Assembly (NCBI GenBank): GCA_963712065.1
Contig: CAVQGM010000001.1
Span: forward strand, 682,001 to 746,000
Length of the DNA stretch: 64,000 nucleotides
Reading direction: 5' to 3'
DNA from: CAVQGM01 sp963712065
Lineage (GTDB): Bacteria > Actinomycetota > Acidimicrobiia > Acidimicrobiales > Acidimicrobilacustridaceae
How positions within the stretch are numbered: position 1 is the first letter of the stretch; every line of letters starts with the position of its first letter. The notes beneath the pieces are model-generated. The model searched no databases. It was given only the letters and a program-made list of their open reading frames with translations, and was not told where the DNA came from. The position numbers and the translations under genes are program-made. Shown one piece after another: positions 8,860 to 17,340 of this stretch.

Positions 8860-8986
8860 CGTCGACCGTGGTCGTCGTGCCCGGGGGCACGTCGGCCGCT
8901 TCCCGTCGCGTTCGCACACGCGACGCAATGGCTCGGACACTCACCGCACTGCCCCCTGTCGCTCGTCCATGGCTCGGACGGGCCGG

Positions 8987-8992
8987 AGTATA
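8987..8992 (-). promoter_or_regulatory. TATACT -10 element for sugar operon
   Basis: Minus-strand TATACT, five of six consensus bases and unusual in this GC-rich setting, points toward the small membrane protein, glycosyltransferase and wecB. No good -35 is visible at the normal distance. The implied leader of about 130 bases holds two short reading frames (8941-8970, nine codons; 8819-8944, 41 codons) that could act as coupled leader peptides. Confidence 0.45.
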
Positions 8993-9050
8993 GGTCGTTC
9001 GGCCCAAGGCCGCCCCGGTTCGTGACTCGGCGCCGACGGAGCGTGAGGGA

Positions 9051-10019
9051 TCACGCCGCGGCCGCCGCCGAGGCCAGCCGCAGGGCCCGGTAGAGCAGGG
9101 CGGGGTCTCCCAGGCGGCGCCGCAGCTCCCGCTCGAGGCCCCCGATGGGGACGAGGTTCTGGGGTGCCCGGGGGTCCTTCTGGGGCACCGACGCGAACCG
9201 GGGCAGGGTGCGGGTCACGAGATCGGCCCGGGCGGCGGCGGCCGCCACGGGGGCGTGGGCCGCGACCTCGACCCGCACCACCCCCGACCAGCCGTGGGTG
9301 ACCTCGCCGGGCAGGCGGACGTACCAGGTGTACCGGGGCCGGTGGCGGTCGACGAGCAGCAGCGGCGTGCGCTGCCCGGGCTGCAGGGCGGTCACCACCT
9401 CGCCGACGCGCGGCGGCCCGTACGTGCGACGGTGGGTCTTCACGTAGCCGACGGCCCGCTCGTCGCCGACACCGGCGCGCAGCGGTCCGTCGAGCACCAC
9501 GAGGTCGACGTCGGGCACGGCGGCGGACGCCACCTCGGCCTCGAGCTCGCCCATGCACCGCTGGAGGAGCAGGGTGAGGTCGTCGGGGTCGTCGGACGCC
9601 GAGGGCCGCACGGCGAAGTCGCCGACGCGGGTGGTGATGGGCGCCAGGCCGACGTCGGTGGGGTCATCGCCGCTCGGAGAGGCCGCCGCGAACAGACCAC
9701 GCCGCACGCGCGCGTCGACCAGACCGGCGGTGGTGTCACAGCGCACCGCGCCGGCCGCGTACGACGCGCAGATGCCGCGCCGCGAACCACCGTCGGCACC
9801 GATGATCCAGACGTTGGCCTCGACTCGGCGCACGCCGTCGACGAACAGGACCCGGCGGGCGGCCTCCACGCCGGGCGACACGGCTCGCGGCGCCCACCCC
9901 GCCTCGGCGGCCTCGACCCACGGATCGACGTGCACGTCGGCCTCGGCGAGGGGGTCGTCGCCGACCCCCTCGGCCGGCGCGCCGTACTCCGGGGCCCAGC
10001 TCTCGACCGCGAACCTCAT
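9051..10019 (-). CDS. NurA-like nuclease domain protein
   Basis: A 322-residue soluble protein, last gene of the herA-sbcD-sbcC operon. It carries two NurA-type acidic motifs: VLFVDGVRR (Asp61) near the start and VVLDGPLR (Asp177) mid-protein, corresponding to the metal-binding DGS and LDG motifs of the NurA RNase-H-like fold; a YVRLPGE segment and a conserved-looking FASVPQKDPRAPQNLVPIG block follow. NurA is a 5'-3' nuclease that works with the HerA translocase in archaeal DNA end resection. The sequence match alone is moderate; the position beside HerA, SbcD and SbcC is the stronger argument. The ATG lies 43 bases after the sbcC stop. Confidence 0.72.
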   Translation of the reverse strand: MRFAVESWAPEYGAPAEGVGDDPLAEADVHVDPWVEAAEAGWAPRAVSPGVEAARRVLFVDGVRRVEANVWIIGADGGSRRGICASYAAGAVRCDTTAGLVDARVRRGLFAAASPSGDDPTDVGLAPITTRVGDFAVRPSASDDPDDLTLLLQRCMGELEAEVASAAVPDVDLVVLDGPLRAGVGDERAVGYVKTHRRTYGPPRVGEVVTALQPGQRTPLLLVDRHRPRYTWYVRLPGEVTHGWSGVVRVEVAAHAPVAAAAARADLVTRTLPRFASVPQKDPRAPQNLVPIGGLERELRRRLGDPALLYRALRLASAAAAA

Positions 10020-10062
10020 GCGGTCCGTCCCGGCCCCCGCCGCCGGGGCGAGCTCGGAACGA

Positions 10063-12459
10063 TCACGCCTCGACCCGCTCGATCACGGAACCACCCGGCT
10101 CCTTGCGGACCACGAACCGGCACGGCATGCGCTCGGCGAGCTCGGGGACGTGGCTGATCAGCCCCACCATGCGGCCGCCGGCCTGCAGCTCCTCGAGCGC
10201 CCCCGCCACCACGTCGAGCGTGTCGGCGTCGAGCGTGCCGAAGCCCTCGTCGAGGAACAACGACTCGAGCCGGGCGGCGCCACCGGACGCCAGCTCGGCC
10301 ACCTCGTCGGCCAGGGCGAGGGCCAGGGCCAGCGAGGCCAGGAAGGTCTCGCCGCCGGAGAGCGTGCGGGCCGAGCGGACGGCGTCGGCGTTCACGTGGT
10401 CGATGACCGAGAACGTGGTGCCCTTGGCGTCGAGGGTGAGCGAGTACGTGCCGCCCGACAGCTCGCCGAGGATGACCGTCGCCCGGGTGACGAGCCGGTG
10501 GAGCGCCTCCTCGAGCACCCACTTCTCGAACCGGTTGGCGTTGAGGTGCCCGACGAGCGCGACGGCGAGCTGCTGGTCGACCGCGGCGGCGTCGCGCTCG
10601 GCGGTGAGCTCTGCGGCTCGGGCGACCGCCTCGTCGATGCGCGCCACCTCGCCCTCGGCCTCGTGCAGGGCGGATGCCACCTGCCGACCGGGCTGGTGCG
10701 CGTCGAACCCGGCGGCTCGGCACGCGGCCAGCACCTCGGCGGTGAGGCGCTGCTGCTCGGTGAGCAACTCGTCGCGGGCCGCCTCGGCGGCGGCGGCCCG
10801 GACCTCGGCGCCGGGGAGGGCGGCGGACGCCCATGCGCGCAGGGCGTCCCAGTCGGCGGCCAGGTCGTCACCCCCGGGGACGGGCGGGTCGAGGCCGGCG
10901 AGGGCGTCGCGCGCCGAGGTGAACTCGGCACGGGCGTCGCGCTCGCCGGCGACGGCGACCTCGAACGCGTCGTCGGCGGCGCGACGAGCGGCGGCCGCCG
11001 CCGTGGCGGCGCGGCGCGCGTCGGCCAACGCCGCCTCGGCGGCCTCCACGTCGGCGAGCGTGCGGGCCACCGCCTCGGCGTCGGCGACGTCGCCCAGGCG
11101 GGCGGTCACCGTGGCGAGCTGGCTTCGGAGGTCGTCGTGCAGCGCCTCGGCGGCGACGAGGGCGGCCCCGGCGGCCGCCGCCAGCGGGGTCGCCTCGGCG
11201 ACGACGGCCTCGGCCTCGGCCTGCTCGGCGGCCGCCGACCGGAGGGCGGATGCGCCCGCGCCGACCGACGGGGCGGGAACCTCGTGCACCACCTGCGCAC
11301 ACACGGGGCACGCCTCGCCGGCGACGAGGGTGAGGGCCAGCTCGCCCGCCCGGTCGGCCCTCCGGGCGGCGTCGACGGCGGCGACGGCGGCGTCACGGCG
11401 GACGACGGCGGCGTCGAGGGCGGCCCTGGCCGCGTCGTGGTCGGCCCGCCGCTCGGCCACCACCGTCGTGCCCTTGGCCAACCGCTCTTCGAGGGTGGAC
11501 CGGTCGCGATGGGCCTCGGCGAGCTCGTCGAGCCGAGCCCGGTCACCGAGCGCCTCTCGCGCTGCCTCCGCGGCGACCAGGGCCGTGACCGCGGCGTCGT
11601 CGACCCGGCGGGCCCGTTCGCGGGCGTCGTGGGCGGCGGCCCGGCGGGCCGCGAGGGCGGCCACGTCGTCGGGCACCCGCACGGCGGCCAGCCGCCCCAC
11701 GTCGTCGCGGCGCCGGTTCGCCTCGGGCTCGCGCTCCTGCAGCTGGGCGAACAGCTCGTCGAGTCGCTCCTGGGCCCGGTCGACGACGGCGAGGAGATCA
11801 CCGAAGCTGGCCACACGCTCGGCGGCGGCCCGCCGGGCCTCGGGCGTGGCGAAGGCGCAGTCGGCGAGCCGGCGTTCGGCCACCTCGACGTGCGCGGCGG
11901 CGGCGGCGCCTCGTAGCCGGGCGGCCTCCCGCATCGCGCCGTAGAGGCGGAGGTCGAGCAGCTCGACCAGCAGGTCCTGGCGCTTGTTCGGCTTCTCGTG
12001 CAGGAAGCGCATGAACTCGCCCTGGGGCAGCACGACGCAGGTGGTGAAGTGGGCCCAGCTGAGCCCGAGGAGGTCGGTCACGGCGTCGGTGAGCTCGTCG
12101 GCGGTGCCGGCCAGCACCTCGTCGTCGGCCCGTCGCACCAACCGGGCCTCCTTGGTGGTGGCCCCACCCCTCCCGGTCGCCCGCACCACCCGCACCGCCC
12201 GGTAGCCGTGCCCGTCGACCGAGAAGTCGAACGCCACCCGGGCCTCGAGGCCACCCTGGCTGATGACCGGGGCGACCATCCGCTCGTCGGCCAACCGGGG
12301 CACGTTGCCGTACAGCGAGAAGCAGATGGCGTCGATCACCGTCGACTTGCCCGCGCCGGTGGGGCCGGTGAGGGCGAACAGGTCGGCGCCGACGAAGTCG
12401 ACGACGGTCCGCTCCCGGTAGGTGCCGAAGCCCTCGAGCTCCAGCCGCTCGGGCCTCAT
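10063..12459 (-). CDS. sbcC: Exonuclease subunit SbcC (Rad50 family)
   Basis: The ATPase/tether subunit of the SbcCD (Mre11-Rad50) nuclease, 798 residues. The N-terminal half-ATPase has Walker A TGPTGAGKST at residues 31-40 and the LPQGEFMRFL Q-loop region. A long alanine/glutamate-rich coiled coil follows, broken by the zinc-hook CPVC at residues 384-387. The C-terminal half has the signature LSGGET near 697 and Walker B SLFLDEGFGTLD near 733. It is shorter than the roughly 1,000 residues usual for SbcC, so the coiled-coil arms are short. ATG 12459 overlaps the sbcD stop by four bases (ATGA). Confidence 0.95.
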   Translation of the reverse strand: MRPERLELEGFGTYRERTVVDFVGADLFALTGPTGAGKSTVIDAICFSLYGNVPRLADERMVAPVISQGGLEARVAFDFSVDGHGYRAVRVVRATGRGGATTKEARLVRRADDEVLAGTADELTDAVTDLLGLSWAHFTTCVVLPQGEFMRFLHEKPNKRQDLLVELLDLRLYGAMREAARLRGAAAAAHVEVAERRLADCAFATPEARRAAAERVASFGDLLAVVDRAQERLDELFAQLQEREPEANRRRDDVGRLAAVRVPDDVAALAARRAAAHDARERARRVDDAAVTALVAAEAAREALGDRARLDELAEAHRDRSTLEERLAKGTTVVAERRADHDAARAALDAAVVRRDAAVAAVDAARRADRAGELALTLVAGEACPVCAQVVHEVPAPSVGAGASALRSAAAEQAEAEAVVAEATPLAAAAGAALVAAEALHDDLRSQLATVTARLGDVADAEAVARTLADVEAAEAALADARRAATAAAAARRAADDAFEVAVAGERDARAEFTSARDALAGLDPPVPGGDDLAADWDALRAWASAALPGAEVRAAAAEAARDELLTEQQRLTAEVLAACRAAGFDAHQPGRQVASALHEAEGEVARIDEAVARAAELTAERDAAAVDQQLAVALVGHLNANRFEKWVLEEALHRLVTRATVILGELSGGTYSLTLDAKGTTFSVIDHVNADAVRSARTLSGGETFLASLALALALADEVAELASGGAARLESLFLDEGFGTLDADTLDVVAGALEELQAGGRMVGLISHVPELAERMPCRFVVRKEPGGSVIERVEA

Positions 12460-13613
12460 CCGTCGACCGCCGCGACCTCGCCGAGCACGTCGTCGAACAG
12501 CCGGAGCAGCCGGGGGTCGTCGATGCCCTGGACCTCCAGATAGCCGGCGAACAACTCGTGGGGGGACCGGCGCTCGTCCGACCGGGCCGTTCCGGCGACG
12601 CCCCTCGCGTCGACGTCGGGCGGCTCGATGCGGATCTCGACCACGTCGGGCAGCATGGTTCGGACCTGGTCGGCGAGCCCGACCGTCACCGCTTCGCGGA
12701 GGATGACCCGCACGTAGGCGTCGCCGAGGTCGGCGGCCGCCGCCTCGACCTCGGCCAGCGTGCCCCGCACGGTGCGGAACGGGCGGCCGGCGGCGAGCGG
12801 CACCTGCTCGACCTGTGCCGGGCGACCGGGCCCGGCGTCGACGACGAGCGCGTGCTTGCGGTCGGACTCCTCGCCGAAGTCGAGGGTGAGCGGCGAGCCC
12901 GGGTACCAGATGGGGCACGGCCCCGGGATCGGCTGCGTGCGGTGCAGGTGGCCGAGGGCCACGTAGTGGGCCGAGGCCGGGAAGGCGGTGGCCGGCACCG
13001 CGTACTCGAAGATGGTGTGGGCGCTGCGCTCGCCCCCGCCGAGCACCCCGCCGGTGACCATGGCGTGGGCGACGACCACGTTGACGGCGTCGTCGTCGAA
13101 CCCCTCGGTGAGGGCACCGACGATGCGCCGCACCCGGTCGGCGTACTGCTGGGAGTGGTCGGCGGCCTCGCCGGACATGAGGTCGTCGACCCCGACCACG
13201 TGGCGCTGCGACACGAACGGCAGCAGCGCCAGGCGCACCCGGTCCCCGCCGGCCGTGAGCGATCGCACGCCGCCGTCGTCGGGGCGGGCCACGGCGGTGA
13301 CCACCTGGATGCCGTGGCTGGCGAACACCGGGGCGACGGCGGCCAAGCGCCGGGCGTTGTCGTGGTTGCCGGCCACCACCACGACCGGGCGGCCGCCGGC
13401 GGCCAGGTCGAGCAGGGCCCGGTAGACGATGCGCTCGGCGTCGGCGGTGGGGGCGGCGGTGTCGAACAGGTCGCCGACCACGAGCACCAGGTCGACGGCC
13501 CGCTCGTCGGCCAGGGTGGCCAGCTCGGCGAGGACGGCGGTGTGCTCGTCGGCCCGGCTGCGGCCGCGGACGGCCTTGCCCACGTGCCAGTCGGCGGTGT
13601 GCAGGAACCGCAC
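12456..13613 (-). CDS. sbcD: Exonuclease subunit SbcD (Mre11 family)
   Basis: The metallophosphoesterase nuclease partner of SbcC, 385 residues. All phosphodiesterase motifs are present: DWH (Asp8, His10), GDLFD 47-51, GNHD 82-85, AH near 182-183 and GHLH 221-224. The complex trims DNA ends and opens hairpins. GTG 13613 begins MRFLHTADWH, is two bases after the herA stop and has a ribosome-binding site (GGGGAGAG, plus-strand 13620-13627) inside the end of herA. The coupling herA-sbcD-sbcC is very tight. Confidence 0.95.
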   Translation of the reverse strand: MRFLHTADWHVGKAVRGRSRADEHTAVLAELATLADERAVDLVLVVGDLFDTAAPTADAERIVYRALLDLAAGGRPVVVVAGNHDNARRLAAVAPVFASHGIQVVTAVARPDDGGVRSLTAGGDRVRLALLPFVSQRHVVGVDDLMSGEAADHSQQYADRVRRIVGALTEGFDDDAVNVVVAHAMVTGGVLGGGERSAHTIFEYAVPATAFPASAHYVALGHLHRTQPIPGPCPIWYPGSPLTLDFGEESDRKHALVVDAGPGRPAQVEQVPLAAGRPFRTVRGTLAEVEAAAADLGDAYVRVILREAVTVGLADQVRTMLPDVVEIRIEPPDVDARGVAGTARSDERRSPHELFAGYLEVQGIDDPRLLRLFDDVLGEVAAVDG

Positions 13614-13615
13614 GA

Positions 13616-15397
13616 CTAGCTCTCCCCGCTCTCCGCCGCCCGGTCGGGCGCGGGCAGCCCGGCGAAGGGGTCGTCGGGCTGGTCGGCGGCGGCGGGGTTG
13701 GCCCCGGCCTCCCCGGCCCGGGTGGCCCACGCCGGGAACGGGAACTGGGCGACGATGGGGATGGGCAGCTCGGGCTGGGACACGAGCATGGTGCCGGGCT
13801 TCACGATGGTGGCCCGCTGCCGCTGGGCCGGCGGCAGGAAGCCGTACTCGCCACGTCCGGCCTCGGCGGCGTCGAGGCGCCCCACGACGCGGATCGCGGA
13901 GTTGGCGACGATGCGCCGCTCGACCTCGGACGCGGTCTGCTGGGCGCCGATGAGGATGATGCCGAGCGATCGACCGCGCTCGGCCACGTCGAGGAGGATC
14001 TCCTTGATCGGGCTCGAGCCGTCGCGCGGTGCGTACTTGTTGAGCTCGTCGAGCACGACGAACTGCAGCGGCCGCGACTGCCCCGAGCGCTCCTTGGCCT
14101 CGAACGCCTTGCGGAGCACCACGCCGACGACGAACCGCTTGGCCCGGTCGTTGAGGTTGTGGAGGTCGACGACGGTGACCTGCTCCCCGAACTCGATCTG
14201 GTGGAGGTCGGGCTTGGGGACGTCGGCCCGGATGAGGTGCTCGAGCGGCCGCACCGCCCCGAACAGCCGCCGGATGAACGCGTTGACGGTGCCCTGTCCG
14301 ATGGCCCGGCCGGCCCACCGGTCGCTGTCGGGATCGTCGGGATCGAGCTTGTCCTGGATCACCTCGACCAGGTCGCCGAAGCGGCGCACCAGCCGGCCGT
14401 CGATGCGGACGCCACCGTCGCCGGCCGACTCGGCCCTGGCCAGCTGGGCGGTGACGTTCTGGATGACGAGCGTGTACTGGGCCCGGTCGTCCTCGGCGTC
14501 GGCGAACAGGAACGGCAGCAGCTCCTGGCGGCAGAAGTCCTCGATGGTCCAGAAGAACGAGGTGACCCCGAGGGTGCGGCCGGCCACGTCGGGCACGGCG
14601 GCGGGGTCGTCGCGGCGGGGCGGCGCGAACACGCCGACGCTCGTGAACGCGCCGGGCGAGAGCCCGAGCCGCCGGTACCGCTCGGCCTGGCCGGGGTCGA
14701 GGGCGGTGTTGGGGTGGTCGAGGAAGAGGAGGTCCTCGCCCTTCACGTTGAACACGAGGGCTTTCGTGTTCAACGCCTCGCGGCCGAGCACGCCGGAGGT
14801 GAACAGGCCGTAGAGGAGGAACGTGGCGTAGGTGGTCTTGGTGGCCACCCCCGAGATGCCGCTGATGTTGACGTGGGCGCCGCGGGTGCCGTCGACGAAG
14901 TCGAGGTTGAGGTAGAGCGGCTCGTCGTCGCGGGTGAGCCCGGCCGGCAGGCGGCGGGCCATGGTGTCGAAGAACAGGCCCTCGTCGCGCTCGGCGCCGG
15001 TGGCCTTGCGGGCGACCTGGCCCGGCCGGGGCGGCACGAACACCTCGGGCTCGACCCGGGTGACCTGCACCAGGGCCGCCTCGCTCACCTCCGCCGGCAG
15101 CACGCCGTCGGCGATGAGGAACACGTCGCTGTCGAAGCGGGCGCCCTCGTGACGGGCCCGGACCTGCGAGACCACGCCGTAGATGCGGACGAGCTCGCCG
15201 GTGGGCAGCACCCGCTCGAGGGCGATCACGTCGTCGAGCTGCAGGTAGGAGCCCGGCCCCACCCCCACCCAGAACTCGAGCGGCGTGGCGTCCTCGGTGC
15301 CGATGACCCGCCCGACGCCCGCGTCGGGGTCGTCGGTGGGCCCCGAGCTCCCGCTCTCCCCGTGCCCGCCGCCGGGTCCGGGCGGATCCTGCGCCAT
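13616..15397 (-). CDS. herA: HerA-type DNA translocase ATPase (HAS-barrel, FtsK/HerA clade)
   Basis: A 593-residue ATPase of the HerA/DUF87 class. Residues about 27-130 form the N-terminal HAS beta-barrel. The nucleotide site reads GISGVATKT (180-188), a P-loop without the usual GKS/T glycine; Walker B is FVVLDEL (Asp450, Glu451), followed by a sensor-like IILIGAQQ and a VVGRLDAAEAGRGEYG arginine region. Archaeal HerA is a hexameric translocase that drives NurA and works with Mre11-Rad50. Here it starts an operon with sbcD, sbcC and a NurA-like gene. ATG 15397 was chosen because it follows a TACGGT box by six bases; a longer frame would run into the divergent DUF6159 gene. Confidence 0.85.
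   Translation of the reverse strand: MAQDPPGPGGGHGESGSSGPTDDPDAGVGRVIGTEDATPLEFWVGVGPGSYLQLDDVIALERVLPTGELVRIYGVVSQVRARHEGARFDSDVFLIADGVLPAEVSEAALVQVTRVEPEVFVPPRPGQVARKATGAERDEGLFFDTMARRLPAGLTRDDEPLYLNLDFVDGTRGAHVNISGISGVATKTTYATFLLYGLFTSGVLGREALNTKALVFNVKGEDLLFLDHPNTALDPGQAERYRRLGLSPGAFTSVGVFAPPRRDDPAAVPDVAGRTLGVTSFFWTIEDFCRQELLPFLFADAEDDRAQYTLVIQNVTAQLARAESAGDGGVRIDGRLVRRFGDLVEVIQDKLDPDDPDSDRWAGRAIGQGTVNAFIRRLFGAVRPLEHLIRADVPKPDLHQIEFGEQVTVVDLHNLNDRAKRFVVGVVLRKAFEAKERSGQSRPLQFVVLDELNKYAPRDGSSPIKEILLDVAERGRSLGIILIGAQQTASEVERRIVANSAIRVVGRLDAAEAGRGEYGFLPPAQRQRATIVKPGTMLVSQPELPIPIVAQFPFPAWATRAGEAGANPAAADQPDDPFAGLPAPDRAAESGES
13620..13627 (-). promoter_or_regulatory. Ribosome-binding site fixing the sbcD start
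   Basis: Minus-strand GGGGAGAG six bases before GTG 13613, lying within the last codons of herA, decides the start of sbcD and couples its translation to herA. Confidence 0.55.
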
Positions 15398-15403
15398 GTG
15401 CGG

Positions 15404-15409
15404 ACCGTA
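15404..15409 (-). promoter_or_regulatory. TACGGT -10-like box for the herA-sbcDC-nurA operon
   Basis: Minus-strand TACGGT ends six bases before ATG 15397 and no ribosome-binding site is present, indicating a leaderless operon transcript. The divergent box for the DUF6159 gene is 38 bases away. Confidence 0.5.
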
Positions 15410-15447
15410 CCAAGGCCATGTGACACCTCGGGGATGCCCCGGGTGGC

Positions 15448-15453
15448 TACCGT
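15448..15453 (+). promoter_or_regulatory. TACCGT -10-like box for DUF6159 gene
   Basis: TACCGT lies eight bases before ATG 15462 without a ribosome-binding site. Confidence 0.45.
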
Positions 15454-15461
15454 GACCGGCG

Positions 15462-16310
15462 ATGGGGCGGATCGCCAACAGCTGGGAGCTGGCCGGGTCC
15501 TCGTGGGCCGTCCTGCGCGCCGACAAGGAGCTCGCCGTCATCCCGGTGCTCTCCGGCCTCGCCACCGCGGCCGTCGCCCTCGCCTTCGGGGGCGCCGCCT
15601 ACCTCACCGTCGACACGACCGACGCCGCCCGGTCGGCCTCGGGTCGAAGCGAGGTGTCGGTCGGGCCGCTGACCTGGGTCGTCGGCGCCGTCGGCTACCT
15701 CGCCATCGTGTTCGTCGTCACCTTCTTCACCGCCGCGCTGGTCGCCGGCGCCCACGAGCGCCTCACCGGCGGCAACCCGACGCTCGGGGGGTCGTTCGCC
15801 AAGGCCGGGTCCCGCCTCGGACCCATCTTCTCGTGGTCGATGCTCACCGGCACCGTCGGCCTCGTCCTGCAGGCCGTCCGCGACCGGCTCGGCTTCCTCG
15901 GCCAGCTCGTCGTGGGCGCGGTCGGCATGGCCTGGGAGATCGTCACCTGGCTGGCCGTCCCGACGGTCGTGGTCGAAGGCGTCGGTCCCATCACCGCCCT
16001 CAAGCGCTCGGCCGGCCTGTTCAAGCAGACGTGGGGGGAGAACCTCGTCGCCCAGGCCGGCTTCGGGATCCTCGGCTTCGTGCTGATCCTCCCGGCCATC
16101 GTCGTCGGCGGGGTCGTCGCGCTGGCCATCCCGATCGCCGGGATCGCCATCGGCGTCGTGTGGGTCATCGTGGTCTCGGTCGTGCTCTCGGCCATGAACG
16201 GCATCTTCCGCACGGCGCTCTACCTCCACGCCACCGGCCGGCCGGTGTCGGCCTTCTCCGAGGAGGTCCTGTCCGGTGCCTTCGCCACCAAGGGCGGCCG
16301 GCTCGGCTGA
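15462..16310 (+). CDS. DUF6159 family membrane protein
   Basis: A 282-residue integral membrane protein with about six hydrophobic segments. The opening IANSWELAGSSWAVLRADKE, the GGNPTLGGSFAKAGSRLG loop and the ITALKRSAGLFKQTWGENL amphipathic stretch match the DUF6159 family of actinobacterial membrane proteins, whose function is unknown. It is divergent from herA; the following PqqD-like frame starts inside its 3' end. Nothing suggests transport or catalysis directly. Confidence 0.82.
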   Translation: MGRIANSWELAGSSWAVLRADKELAVIPVLSGLATAAVALAFGGAAYLTVDTTDAARSASGRSEVSVGPLTWVVGAVGYLAIVFVVTFFTAALVAGAHERLTGGNPTLGGSFAKAGSRLGPIFSWSMLTGTVGLVLQAVRDRLGFLGQLVVGAVGMAWEIVTWLAVPTVVVEGVGPITALKRSAGLFKQTWGENLVAQAGFGILGFVLILPAIVVGGVVALAIPIAGIAIGVVWVIVVSVVLSAMNGIFRTALYLHATGRPVSAFSEEVLSGAFATKGGRLG

Positions 16311-16602
16311 TCGGCCGGTCGACGAGGGGCCCGGCCACGCTCCCCGGTGGCGCCGGGCTCCCGACGCCCTGTGGCGACGGATCCCCGCCGGCGCCGTGGT
16401 GCTCGCCCGCCACGGCGACGAGCCGTTGACGCTGAACCCCACGGCCGCCGCGCTGTGGGACCTGCTGGCCGCACCCACGACGGTGGACGAGGCGACCGCC
16501 GCGCTGGCCGCCGCCTACGACGCCGACCCCGCGATCGTGCGGGCCGACGTCGACCTCGTCCTCGCCCGGCTCGCCGCCGCCGGCGTGGCCGTCGCCGCCT
16601 GA
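16276..16602 (+). CDS. PqqD-like peptide-chaperone domain protein
   Basis: Residues from about 25 onward, RWRRAPDALWRRIP to the LNPTAAALWDLL segment and a C-terminal helix pair, match the PqqD/RiPP-recognition fold that binds precursor peptides. Around 108 residues if ATG 16276 is used, which overlaps the DUF6159 gene by 35 bases; the N-terminal 20 residues look non-conserved, so a later start is possible. No RiPP maturase or precursor is nearby, so the partner is unknown; similar orphan PqqD proteins are common in actinobacteria. Confidence 0.6.
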   Translation: MPSPPRAAGSADRPVDEGPGHAPRWRRAPDALWRRIPAGAVVLARHGDEPLTLNPTAAALWDLLAAPTTVDEATAALAAAYDADPAIVRADVDLVLARLAAAGVAVAA

Positions 16603-16610
16603 CCGACGGC

Positions 16611-16616
16611 TAGCGT
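16611..16616 (+). promoter_or_regulatory. TAGCGT -10-like box for crotonase gene
   Basis: TAGCGT lies seven bases before ATG 16624 with no ribosome-binding site between. Confidence 0.45.
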
Positions 16617-16623
16617 CCGGCCC

Positions 16624-17340
16624 ATGACCGACTCCTCGCTCGTGCCCGTCACCCACGACGTGGTCGACGGCGTCGCCGTGATCCGCGTCGACGACGGCAA
16701 GGCCAACGCCTACTCGCACACCGTCGTCGAGGCGATGCACCGCGCCCTCGACGACGCCGAGCGCGACGCCCGCGCCGTGGTCGTGCTCGGGCGACCGGGC
16801 CGCTTCTCGGCCGGCTTCGACCTGGCCACCATGCGGTCGGGCACCGACGAGGCCCGCATGCTCCTGCAGGCCGGTGCCGAGCTGGCCCTGCGGCTGTACC
16901 GGTTCCCGATGCCGGTGGTGCTCGGCTGCACCGGCCACGCCCTCGCCCTCGGCGCCATCCTCCTGCTCTGTGGCGACGTGCGCATCGGCGCCGCCGGCGA
17001 CTTCAAGATCGGCATGAACGAGGTCGCCATCGGCATGCCGGTGCCCCGCTTCGCCGTGGTGCTGGCCGACGACCGCCTCTCCAACCGGCACCGCACCGCG
17101 GCGGTGAACCTGGCCGCCGTGTTCGGCCCCGACGAGGCGAGGGACGCGGGGTACCTCGACGAGGTCGTCCCCGCCGACGAGGTGGAGGGCACCGCCCTGG
17201 CCCGGGGCCGGACCCTGGCCGAGGGCCTGCAGCCCGATGCCTTCCGGGCGACCCGGGCCTACCTGCGGGGCGAGCGGGCCGACCGCGCCGCCGCCGGGCT
17301 GGCCGGCGACGTGCGCTCCTTCGTCATCACCGAGCCGTGA
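16624..17340 (+). CDS. Crotonase / enoyl-CoA hydratase family protein
   Basis: A 238-residue single-domain crotonase. The oxyanion-hole segments are FSAGFDLATM and GHALALGAILLLCGD; crotonases act on acyl-CoA thioesters. The usual catalytic glutamate pair of true enoyl-CoA hydratases is not clearly present, so hydratase, isomerase or another activity are all possible. It is unusually short and shares the DDGKAN opening with a second crotonase at 59093-59788, so the two are paralogues. The 3' end overlaps the convergent stress-protein gene by 14 bases. Confidence 0.8.
   Translation: MTDSSLVPVTHDVVDGVAVIRVDDGKANAYSHTVVEAMHRALDDAERDARAVVVLGRPGRFSAGFDLATMRSGTDEARMLLQAGAELALRLYRFPMPVVLGCTGHALALGAILLLCGDVRIGAAGDFKIGMNEVAIGMPVPRFAVVLADDRLSNRHRTAAVNLAAVFGPDEARDAGYLDEVVPADEVEGTALARGRTLAEGLQPDAFRATRAYLRGERADRAAAGLAGDVRSFVITEP

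Noticed and set aside
8819..8944. 41-codon basic frame as a separate gene
   Set aside because: It overlaps the better-supported small membrane protein and shows no domain; kept only as a possible leader peptide.
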